Assembly: GCA_029259935.1 (NCBI GenBank)
Contig: JAJDEH010000109.1
Span: 1-64,000 of the forward strand
Length of the DNA stretch: 64,000 nucleotides
From: Planctomycetota bacterium
Lineage (GTDB): Bacteria > Planctomycetota > Planctomycetia > Pirellulales > Pirellulaceae
Direction: 5' to 3'
Below are positions 44,106 through 50,990 of the stretch, piece by piece. The notes beneath the pieces were generated by a model. That model had not been told where the DNA came from and searched no databases. It worked only from the letters and a program-made list of their open reading frames with translations. The position numbers and the translations under genes were made by a program. Numbering within the stretch: the stretch's first letter is position 1; each line of letters starts with the position of its first letter.

Positions 44106-44570
44106 TCAATCAACAATCGTCACTTCGACGCGGTCACTCGGATCCAGGGGAGTCCCTTTGACGTCGCATTCGGCAACGACAAAGTATTTCAGTTTTTGGC
44201 CTGATGCAAAAGCACCGAGTTTTCCAACCGACCCCATGACGCCCCCTTTGTCGGCCAGTCGCTCGGGAACGGCGTAGCTGATGGAAAAGTCCAGGGTCTT
44301 ATTCTCGTCGGCCTTGATATCAAAAGAGTCGCTCATCGTCGAGCGGCCCAGCAACTGTTCTTTCGTTTCTTTGTCATCGCCACGCCCGCTCACTTCTTCC
44401 TCGACGAGCTTGTATTCAATCTTCAAGACATGCTTCTCGCTTTTGGACGAAAGTTGCAACTGCCCGTTCAGTTCATTGCCCGATCTTGAAACCTGGGTCG
44501 GTACACTCTGAAGCATTACCTTGACGCCACCAATGTTCAGCCAGCCCTTGATTGTTGACCAGAGTCCCAT
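44106..44570 (-). CDS. Arrestin-like / Spo0M-like small protein (tentative)
   Basis: A 154-residue protein. MGLWSTIKGWLNIGGVKVML, a G-x-x-L-N-G-Q-L-Q-L turn and KHVLKIEYKLVEEE suggest an arrestin-like beta-sandwich of the Spo0M type. ISYAVPERLADKGGVMGSVGK resembles the central loop and KLKYFVVAECDVKGTPLDPSD the last strands. Spo0M-like proteins act in cell division or sporulation control; here no role is known. ATG 44570 is preferred over the 44645 frame start. It sits just upstream of the channel gene (105 bases), and the pair may be one transcript. Confidence 0.55.
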   Translation of the reverse strand: MGLWSTIKGWLNIGGVKVMLQSVPTQVSRSGNELNGQLQLSSKSEKHVLKIEYKLVEEEVSGRGDDKETKEQLLGRSTMSDSFDIKADENKTLDFSISYAVPERLADKGGVMGSVGKLGAFASGQKLKYFVVAECDVKGTPLDPSDRVEVTIVD

Positions 44571-44677
44571 AACAAATCTCCGTCGAATATTCACCTGTCG
44601 TTTCGTGGTTCCTACGAAGTGGTCTCCTTGCCGCTCGACGGTCACCCCATCCGGCTGGCCGTCACTTTACCCTCTTT

Positions 44678-44708
44678 TGGGGTGGCATGCCAGCAATAGT
44701 CCACCCCA
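44678..44708. repeat. Inverted repeat with 8-bp stem in a 318-base gap
   Basis: TGGGGTGG (44678-44685) pairs with CCACCCCA (44701-44708), loop of 15 bases. Neither strand has a U-tract after it, so it is not a standard terminator. The rest of 44571-44888 holds nothing I can name. Confidence 0.5.
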
Positions 44709-44888
44709 GCCTATTCATCGAGTCGGGAGCCGCGCCGAATCGCTCTAGCAGGTCAACTGGCTCTTCATCCGAAGTTTCGTGCCGCGCGATCCGCTTGGTC
44801 CGAAACAGAACGCCATAACAGACCCGTTCATGAACTCATCGCCGGATGAGGCGTCGAGCGGAATCACTGGACCACGATGGCCATGAAG

Positions 44889-46016
44889 TTACTGAAACGC
44901 CGAAGCGATCACGTTCGAGAGATGGACCAACCGCCAGGGGGCCCTTGAGCGAATGCCGGACGTAAACAGTAGGCAAAAGCCTTCGCGGTCGGGGTCGATC
45001 CAACACATGGTTCCGGTGGCACCGGTGTGCCCGAAGACGTTGGGGCCTAGTACATCGCCGAAACTGCCGGTGGTTCCTCGATGGTTCAGCCGCCACCCCA
45101 ATCCCCACGGACGAGTGCGGCGAATTTTTTCAGGAAGTTCAGGTTGGTCGTGCAATCGATTGGTCGTCATCATATGAACGGTACTGGGAGCCAGCAGACG
45201 CACGCCGTCGAGTTCGCCTTGGCCTAACAACATTTGGCATACCAAGGCGAAATCCTCCGGGGCGCTAAACATGCCACCCCACGGTGCCCCCAGTTCTTGC
45301 CAGTAGCGGCTGTTCCAGCCAAAATCCGAATCGATTTGATAATCGGGGATTTGCACTCGCACGAGCCGCTCGCGAGGCAAGCCACGCGACCCCAGGCCGG
45401 TGGAATTCATTCCTAGCGGCTCGAGAATTTCACGGCGAATAAACTCATGAATCGTAAGGCCGCTCAGTTGTTGCACCAATTGGGCCACAACCAGCGTTCC
45501 CATGCTTTGGTAACTGTAGTCCGTACCCGGCGGGAACAGCGGCATGGCGTTGATCGCGCCCTTGATAAAACGGCTCAGCGGCGCGTGGTTCCGCCGCAAT
45601 TCCCCGTTGTCTTCCAGCATGTCGGGCATTCCGGACGTGTGGGTAAACAGATGCTCGACCAGCGTGTCTTCTTTGTGATGGGCGGCAAAGTCGGGAATGT
45701 AACGCATGACCGGATCGGATAGATTCAGCATCCCCCGCTCGACCAACTTCAGCGCCGCCATGTAAGTGACCGGCTTGGTGATCGAGGCGATCAGAAACAT
45801 TCCATCGCGGCGAATAGCTTCCGCGTCCGGTTCCGGTCCTTGTCGTCCAAAAAATTGCGGTTCGACAATCTTGCCGCGTCGGCCAACCACGATCGCGCCG
45901 CCCGGAAGCGGGGCGTCGGGACCGGTGGTCCAACTTTTTAGCAAATCGTTTGCAATCGTCAGGCGGGCGCTGTCGAGACCAATTTCATGAGGCTTCGCAT
46001 AGGTGAGTTTTGGCAT
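44889..46016 (-). CDS. Serine beta-lactamase-fold hydrolase (class C/esterase-like)
   Basis: A 375-residue protein. FLIASITKPVTYMAALKLVE contains Ser-x-x-Lys (SITK), YSYQSMGTLVVAQLVQQLSG contains the Tyr-x-x motif, and NVFGHTGATGTMCWIDP carries HTG in place of KTG. These are the active-site motifs of the beta-lactamase/esterase/D-aminopeptidase superfamily. The substrate is unknown, and an esterase or peptidase is more likely than antibiotic resistance. No signal peptide at the chosen ATG 46016; the frame opens at 46079, which overlaps the VOC gene end by 4 bases. Confidence 0.85.
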   Translation of the reverse strand: MPKLTYAKPHEIGLDSARLTIANDLLKSWTTGPDAPLPGGAIVVGRRGKIVEPQFFGRQGPEPDAEAIRRDGMFLIASITKPVTYMAALKLVERGMLNLSDPVMRYIPDFAAHHKEDTLVEHLFTHTSGMPDMLEDNGELRRNHAPLSRFIKGAINAMPLFPPGTDYSYQSMGTLVVAQLVQQLSGLTIHEFIRREILEPLGMNSTGLGSRGLPRERLVRVQIPDYQIDSDFGWNSRYWQELGAPWGGMFSAPEDFALVCQMLLGQGELDGVRLLAPSTVHMMTTNRLHDQPELPEKIRRTRPWGLGWRLNHRGTTGSFGDVLGPNVFGHTGATGTMCWIDPDREGFCLLFTSGIRSRAPWRLVHLSNVIASAFQ

Positions 46017-46075
46017 GCTGGGATTATATCTCGGCGATCGTGACATTGCCACGATCTCGCATCCGGCCTCGGTGG

Positions 46076-46549
46076 TCATTCAGGCGCATGCTGCGACATC
46101 GCCTCGGCCATGCGTGTTTCGATTTCTTCGGCGGTAAGATCTTCGATGTGCGTGGAGATGGTCCAACTGTGTCCGAAAGGGTCTTCCAAGGTACCCGACC
46201 GGTCGCCATAGAATTGGTCGACAAGCGGTCGCTTTTCCTTGGCACCGGCGTCGATTGCCTGTTGGAAACGCGAGTCAACGTCTTCCACGTATAAGCAGAT
46301 ACTGACCGGCGACCCGCCGAACGACTTGGGTCCCCGCACATCCATGTCGGGAAACTCGTCGGCCATCATGATAATCGAATCGCCGATCTTGATCTCGGCG
46401 TGCATCACTTTGCCGCCGGGCCCAGGCAGACGCATGACCTCGCTGGCGCCAAAAGCCTTCTTATAAAATTCGATCGCGGCGGCCCCGTCGTCAACGATCA
46501 AATAGGGTGTCACGGTGTGATAGCCTTCAGGAATTGGCTGGACTGCCAT
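46076..46549 (-). CDS. VOC/glyoxalase-like protein (PhnB type)
   Basis: A 157-residue protein. YHTVTPYLIVDDGAAAIEFY, VMHAEIKIGDSIIMMADEFP with His50, SICLYVEDVDSRFQQAID and YGDRSGTLEDPFGHSWTIST are the two beta-alpha-beta-beta-beta halves of the VOC superfamily in the PhnB-like form. Such proteins bind metal or small molecules, and include bleomycin-resistance and glyoxalase enzymes; specificity unknown. It precedes the serine hydrolase on the same strand, probably co-transcribed. Confidence 0.85.
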   Translation of the reverse strand: MAVQPIPEGYHTVTPYLIVDDGAAAIEFYKKAFGASEVMRLPGPGGKVMHAEIKIGDSIIMMADEFPDMDVRGPKSFGGSPVSICLYVEDVDSRFQQAIDAGAKEKRPLVDQFYGDRSGTLEDPFGHSWTISTHIEDLTAEEIETRMAEAMSQHAPE

Positions 46550-46657
46550 TGAAGAAGCTCCGTTGTGAGAATTGCCGAACCTCGCACGAAAAGAGCATCA
46601 TAGCGCGATCGTCCGGTTCGATCAACAAACGGGCCGACCTCTGGTTCTCACCCTTTG

Positions 46658-48625
46658 CTATTTAACAAGCAAGCCAGGCACGATCGCGTCGGTGGCATCG
46701 CGATCCGCCGTGTCGTGGCAGAGCAGTTTTCCGTGACCGACGAAATACGATTGAAAATCGGCGACCACCAAGTTGTAGGCCTCTTTCAACGCTCCCGGCT
46801 CAATCGAGTCCACCATCGTGGATCCGTTGACATGATGCAGCAGCATACCCGACCGCAGTTCGCGAGCCTTCTTCCAACCTTCGCCACAAACCCAAAACGG
46901 ATGCCCGCCGGTGGTGTGCAGAGTGTCGTTCGAGGTGTTCAAGATGAGCAAACGCGAGGCCGGACGAACGGTGGTCCGGAGAACCGGTTTGTACGTCAGT
47001 TCGCCCGACTCCACATCTTGCGACAAGACGAGGTCACCTACCTGTATTCGCTCAATCGGGCGCGGGCCGCGCGCGGTCGACACCGGCGTGCCGGCGGCAA
47101 AACAACTGATGAACGATTGGATCACCGTCGAAATTTGCCCGCCACTGTCCATGAACTGTTTTAGGTACTGGCCGCTGTTCAGCCTCTTTTGCCGAATCCT
47201 CCTTCCGTCGGGCATCCAGTACCAGCGCGAGTTTTTAAGTTCCTTGTCGGCGAATTTCTGCCTGCGTTCTCGCTGCTGTTGTCTTAGCTTTTCTCGATCC
47301 TCTTCACTCATTTTGCGTTGCGAGCGATCTTCAACCCTGATTTCCCGCCGAGCGTAAAGTTGTCGCAATGGTTTATCGCCGTCGATGCGAAGTTCGTTGT
47401 AGTGAGTCCACCAGGCCCACCAGCTTTCCGGAGAAGGCAGCACCAATTGCTCGGTGGCAATGGACAACGCGCCGGCAATGCGGTGGTTCAGTTGTTCCGC
47501 GCGTTCGTTTTCGCGAGCCGTGAGTACTTCCGCCCGGATGGCATTCTGCCGGACACTCGACACCGCGCGTGACAAAGTCTCTTCTCCATCGCCGCCCGGT
47601 TGGGCTAGTCGCTTGTAAGCCGTTTCCGCGATCAGCAATTGTCGCTCGCCCTGTCCTTCGCGGTAAAAACTGTGCCGATAGACTAGGCGTCCCGCGAAGC
47701 CGCGACCGACTTCGATCCGTGTTTGCACCGGCGTGTGCATGGCGGAGAGCAAAGCGGGCACGTACGTATCCAAATGGCGTTTTCTCAGTTCCAAGGCAGC
47801 TTCTTTTCGCACTTCCGGCCATGGTGAAATGACCGCGTGCCGAGCCAGCGCTAGTGCCGCCTCGCGCTGCGGCATCTTTTTGAGTTGAGCGATCACCAGC
47901 GACGCGCACCATTCACTTTCGGCCGACAGCAGCGTTTCCAGGGCGACGATCGCCTCGGGATCGGTGATGGCGGCCAGTCGCTGTTGGCCCTGTTCTTGCC
48001 GCCTTGGGCTCTTGTGTTTCAGTAGGGCTAGAATGGGTTCGACCTGGGGTCGCCATTTGCGCAGCGTCTTGCGTTGTCGTTGTGTGTCCCGGAGTGCTTC
48101 TTGGATCTCGTCGACGTGAGTCCACGCCCCGTGCATCCAACGAAAACCCAATTGCTCGCGGGCCAACCGATGGTTGGGATCTAGATTTAGTACCTGGGTC
48201 AGATGGGCGCGTTGCTGGTCCGCCAAACCGTGCCGGCCACACCAAGCGGCGAGTTTCAGTTGACCGTCTGGCGTATCGTCGTAATCTTGTCGAATCTTCC
48301 AGTAGGCAGTCAGCCGGGGATCCTTACCGATTTGATCGTACTGGTCCGCCCTCAACCATTGGCCACGGCATTGGATGTAGCCACGATGCCACATGGACGG
48401 CGGATAGTTGGGCGAGGTTCTTGCGGCGTGGTCAAGAAGCTGTTCACGCTGATCCGCCAATCCGTAAATCTCACGATGCAGTGCTTCCTGAACCAGTTCC
48501 TCGGCCCGCGACTGCTCGTCTCCCGTGGCCGCGTGGATTCGAACCGGCTGAGTAACGGCAACAAGCAGTCCCACCAACAGCCATAGCCACCGCAGAACAC
48601 CAACATTCCGTGAACCCTTGCACAT
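46658..48625 (-). CDS. Secreted protein with TPR/HEAT-like body and C-terminal HINT domain
   Basis: A 655-residue secreted protein. ATG 48625 has GAGGAGG 7 bases upstream; the frame extends to 48988 but that part is Arg/Ser-rich noise. Residues 10-28 are a signal peptide. Residues about 35-330 are helical repeats (GLADQREQLLDHAARTSP, NLDPNHRLAREQLGFRWMHG, ATDPEAIVALETLLS), residues 420-500 are charged and coiled (KMSEEDREKLRQQQRERR). Cys508 in SCFAAGTPVSTARGPRPIE opens a HINT domain with TTGGHPFWVCGEGW and YNLVVADFQSYFVGHGKLLC, ending LCHDT. Only about 16 residues follow. HINT domains splice or self-cleave and release a C-terminal part in polymorphic toxins. Confidence 0.8.
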   Translation of the reverse strand: MCKGSRNVGVLRWLWLLVGLLVAVTQPVRIHAATGDEQSRAEELVQEALHREIYGLADQREQLLDHAARTSPNYPPSMWHRGYIQCRGQWLRADQYDQIGKDPRLTAYWKIRQDYDDTPDGQLKLAAWCGRHGLADQQRAHLTQVLNLDPNHRLAREQLGFRWMHGAWTHVDEIQEALRDTQRQRKTLRKWRPQVEPILALLKHKSPRRQEQGQQRLAAITDPEAIVALETLLSAESEWCASLVIAQLKKMPQREAALALARHAVISPWPEVRKEAALELRKRHLDTYVPALLSAMHTPVQTRIEVGRGFAGRLVYRHSFYREGQGERQLLIAETAYKRLAQPGGDGEETLSRAVSSVRQNAIRAEVLTARENERAEQLNHRIAGALSIATEQLVLPSPESWWAWWTHYNELRIDGDKPLRQLYARREIRVEDRSQRKMSEEDREKLRQQQRERRQKFADKELKNSRWYWMPDGRRIRQKRLNSGQYLKQFMDSGGQISTVIQSFISCFAAGTPVSTARGPRPIERIQVGDLVLSQDVESGELTYKPVLRTTVRPASRLLILNTSNDTLHTTGGHPFWVCGEGWKKARELRSGMLLHHVNGSTMVDSIEPGALKEAYNLVVADFQSYFVGHGKLLCHDTADRDATDAIVPGLLVK

Positions 48626-49095
48626 GCCATGCCTCCTCTTGGCAGAACTGATCCCTGCTTGGACACCTAAATGCCAACCTGTAAACGACGTCAACAGGTC
48701 TATCGCGGGAGCGTGACACGACCACGTGGAAGATCGCCGTGGGCCGCTTTCGGCGAAGGTACCGCCGATGGGAACCCGCCTTCGCAATGCTCGCGCGGTG
48801 CCGCGCTGCGCATCCGAGCGCCACAGGATCAGATCGCTGTAGATTCCGCGAACATAGCGAGTCCTTGTTTTTCCGCAAGCAAACCAAAGCGGCGCAAGCG
48901 CGCGAGTGTAACATACGCGATTCCGCAAAACATTCTGTTGTTCTTTCATAATCCTGCCCCTAAAAGACGATGTTGCAACGAGTTGCACGCGACGCCCCGC
49001 GTATCCGCGTTCGCCGCGCGGTCAAATAACGATTGCAAAGTTGCAACAGTTTCGCCGCGCTGGTACGGATTTCTTTCGCCAGCCCCGCTCTGGTC
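48626..49095. other. Intergenic region, upstream of HINT gene
   Basis: No convincing gene. A forward open frame runs 48671-49210, but it includes the spurious peptide SPFFKGELEG translated from the following repeat and has no ribosome binding site. A weak reverse-strand promoter may lie near 48680, where TTGACG occurs. Confidence 0.4.
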
Positions 49096-49127
49096 CTCCC
49101 CCTTTTTCAAGGGGGAGCTAGAGGGGG
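49096..49127 (+). repeat. 32-bp inverted repeat, left arm, with hairpin
   Basis: Exactly inverted with respect to 53626-53657 (32 of 32 bases). It starts with the hairpin CTCCCCCTT-tttc-AAGGGGGAG and continues AGCTAGAGGGGG. With the nearby 20-bp repeat at 49195-49214 it brackets the PadR-esterase cassette. Confidence 0.8.
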
Positions 49128-49194
49128 TTCTTTGCCGGTTCTCTGCCGCATCTTCATTCAAGAATCAAATCAATGAAGAAATTGAATATCGAAT

Positions 49195-49214
49195 ATCGAA
49201 CACGGAATAATGAA
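49195..49214 (+). repeat. 20-bp inverted repeat, left inner arm
   Basis: ATCGAACACGGAATAATGAA matches the reverse complement of 53572-53591 at 19 of 20 bases. It lies inside the 32-bp arm, so the repeats are nested on both sides. Downstream is an AT-rich run and the GAAGGAAG octamer, which also occurs next to the right copy. Confidence 0.75.
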
Positions 49215-49231
49215 GGCCGAAGGAAGAACGA

Positions 49232-49311
49232 AACGCAAAGACGCGGAGCCGCAATGATACAGAGAAGACCGCACAACGTCCGCCTGCTTCGCGTCATGGC
49301 GTCTTTGCGTT
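49232..49311. repeat. 13-bp inverted repeat pair
   Basis: AACGCAAAGACGC at 49232-49244 and its exact inverse GCGTCTTTGCGTT at 49299-49311, 54 bases apart. Both halves resemble dispersed repeats seen in many bacterial intergenic regions. Confidence 0.6.
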
Positions 49312-49463
49312 CATTTCCCTCGTCTTTGAAGACCAGGCTTCCGCCGGCCCCCTGCTGCCCTCTTCCATCATTCTACCCGATTCTGGCAAATGGTGTTGGA
49401 TTGATTTTTGAACCGTGTGGCGAGTGTCGCGTGAAATTGGGAGACAGTCATATTCCGCTGGGT

Positions 49464-49479
49464 TCCCGCCTGCGCGGGA
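49464..49479. repeat. Palindrome TCCCGC-ctgc-GCGGGA
   Basis: A 6-bp stem with a 4-base loop, the core of a widespread intergenic repeat. It is one of several repeats crowded into 49096-49480; 49480-49618 holds the probable PadR promoter region. Confidence 0.55.
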
Positions 49480-49618
49480 GTGACGGAAGGCACCGTGAGA
49501 GCGCCGAAGTGCTGACGGCGGTTCGGGGCTGCTGCAAGAGAGATGCGGCCGCCTTCCCCTTGACATTCTTGGGAAGCCGTGACCATAATCTCCCCTAGAC
49601 AATCTGTGGGAGAAGGTG

Positions 49619-49975
49619 ATGACTGCTCGAAATGGCAAGGCCGAGCTGCTGCAGGGGACACTCGACATGCTGATCCTCAAGTCGCTCGGCCATGGTCCTC
49701 AGCATGGATACAACGTCGCGCGGTGGATTCAGGCGACGACGTGCGACGCGCTGACCATTGAGGAAGGATCTCTTTATCCGGCTCTGCATCGCATGGAACG
49801 TCGCGGCTGGGTTTCCTCGGAATGGGGGCAATCCGAATCTAACCGCAAGGCGAAATTCTATCGACTGACGAGGACGGGCCGCGCCCAGTTGCGACGCGAG
49901 GTCCGAGCGTGGGAGAAACTGGTGGACGCGATATCGCTCGTACTCACCGCAACCCCCGGTGAGGCCACGTCATGA
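49619..49975 (+). CDS. PadR-family transcriptional regulator
   Basis: A 118-residue protein. GTLDMLILKSLGHGPQHGYN, LTIEEGSLYPALHRMERRGW and KFYRLTRTGRAQLRREVRAW are the PadR winged helix-turn-helix and its wing; the C-terminus is short, as in the PadR-s1 type, so it probably dimerises through a single helix. PadR regulators repress stress or detoxification operons and are released by small molecules. GGAGAAGG precedes ATG 49619; GTG 49616 is an alternative. The stop overlaps the ATG of the next gene (ATGA), so they are translationally coupled. Confidence 0.93.
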   Translation: MTARNGKAELLQGTLDMLILKSLGHGPQHGYNVARWIQATTCDALTIEEGSLYPALHRMERRGWVSSEWGQSESNRKAKFYRLTRTGRAQLRREVRAWEKLVDAISLVLTATPGEATS

Positions 49976-50976
49976 TTCGTCGCTGGTTTTCCGCGTTGGC
50001 ACGCTATCTGAACATGGCTCCCTCGAATTCGGCGGCGGACGTAGGAGCCTCGATCCAGGAAGAAATTGAATTTCACTTAGAAGAAAGTATCCGTGATCAT
50101 GTAGAGAACGGCATGACAGGGCCTGAAGCGCGGCGGGCCGCAGCGGAGCGCTTTGGCAGTGTCAGCCAAGTCGCCGGCCAGTGCTATGCCCAATCGTATG
50201 CCCGCCAGGCCGTTGTTCACCGACTTCATACATGCATTACGCTGGCCCTCGTGGTGATCTTGGCCGCGCTGTTGGTGACGCGATTATGGGCACCGGCGAC
50301 CGTTCAAACTAATCGTGCCGACACGGTCGAAGCACTGGAACCTACAACTGCCGCCGCGGCCAAATCAAACTCCGGTTCGGGTGATATTGTTGGGCGCGTC
50401 GTCGACGAACAGATGCAAGCGATTGACAACGCGCACATCCTGGCTGTCGTAAAGACGTGGCCGCCAAACGGATACCGTCAACAGGCGTACATGGCCACGA
50501 CCTCGCCCGACGGCCGCTTCGAGATCGCCAACGTTTACCCTGTTGGCGAAGAATTCGAAGTGCAGATTGCCACCGTCGCCGATAAGCGGCTGTTGCAGTC
50601 CAGCTACCTCAGTAGTAGCGGCGCGGCACTGGAGCCCATCATATTTCGCCTGCCGCCGACGCGAGGGTTTGACTTGCGGATTGAGCGTGATGATGGGTCG
50701 TCGATCGCCGGGGCTGAGGTGTTTCCACATCGTCGGATTGATCGCGATGGACACGACCATCTTGTGTACTTTCAAAGCGCCGACCCGATTATCCAAAAAT
50801 CGGACAACGAGGGAGTCGTGCAGTTGCCGTTCTTCGTGCCGGGCGACCGAGCCACGGTCTACCTGCGGCTCCCCAGCAGTGAATGGCAAACTCGCGAAAT
50901 CGTGGTGCCAAGCCAGGGAAACACCGTGCATCTCAAGGTGCCGTCCGGCAAACCTTCACCCGCCAGTAACGGCTAA
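49972..50976 (+). CDS. Membrane protein: permease-prefix-like domain, one helix, extracellular two-part module
   Basis: A 334-residue protein coupled to PadR by ATGA. Residues 28-75 (IQEEIEFHLEESIRDHVENG, EARRAAAERFGSVSQVA) match the N-terminal prefix domain that usually precedes MacB-type permeases in PadR operons. Residues 88-106 are one membrane helix. Residues 137-325 form an extracellular two-part beta module with K161-T-W and YRQQ around 168-171 and a second half beginning FDLRIERDDGSSIAG. The same module appears twice in the next protein. No permease domain follows, so the prefix domain has been recombined with this module. A membrane anchor or signal receiver is inferred. Confidence 0.75.
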   Translation: MIRRWFSALARYLNMAPSNSAADVGASIQEEIEFHLEESIRDHVENGMTGPEARRAAAERFGSVSQVAGQCYAQSYARQAVVHRLHTCITLALVVILAALLVTRLWAPATVQTNRADTVEALEPTTAAAAKSNSGSGDIVGRVVDEQMQAIDNAHILAVVKTWPPNGYRQQAYMATTSPDGRFEIANVYPVGEEFEVQIATVADKRLLQSSYLSSSGAALEPIIFRLPPTRGFDLRIERDDGSSIAGAEVFPHRRIDRDGHDHLVYFQSADPIIQKSDNEGVVQLPFFVPGDRATVYLRLPSSEWQTREIVVPSQGNTVHLKVPSGKPSPASNG

Positions 50977-50990
50977 CAGGAAACCAAGCC

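Noticed and set aside
48671..49210. Open frame with SPFFKGELEG
   Set aside because: That peptide comes from a dispersed nucleotide repeat and the rest has no protein-like pattern.
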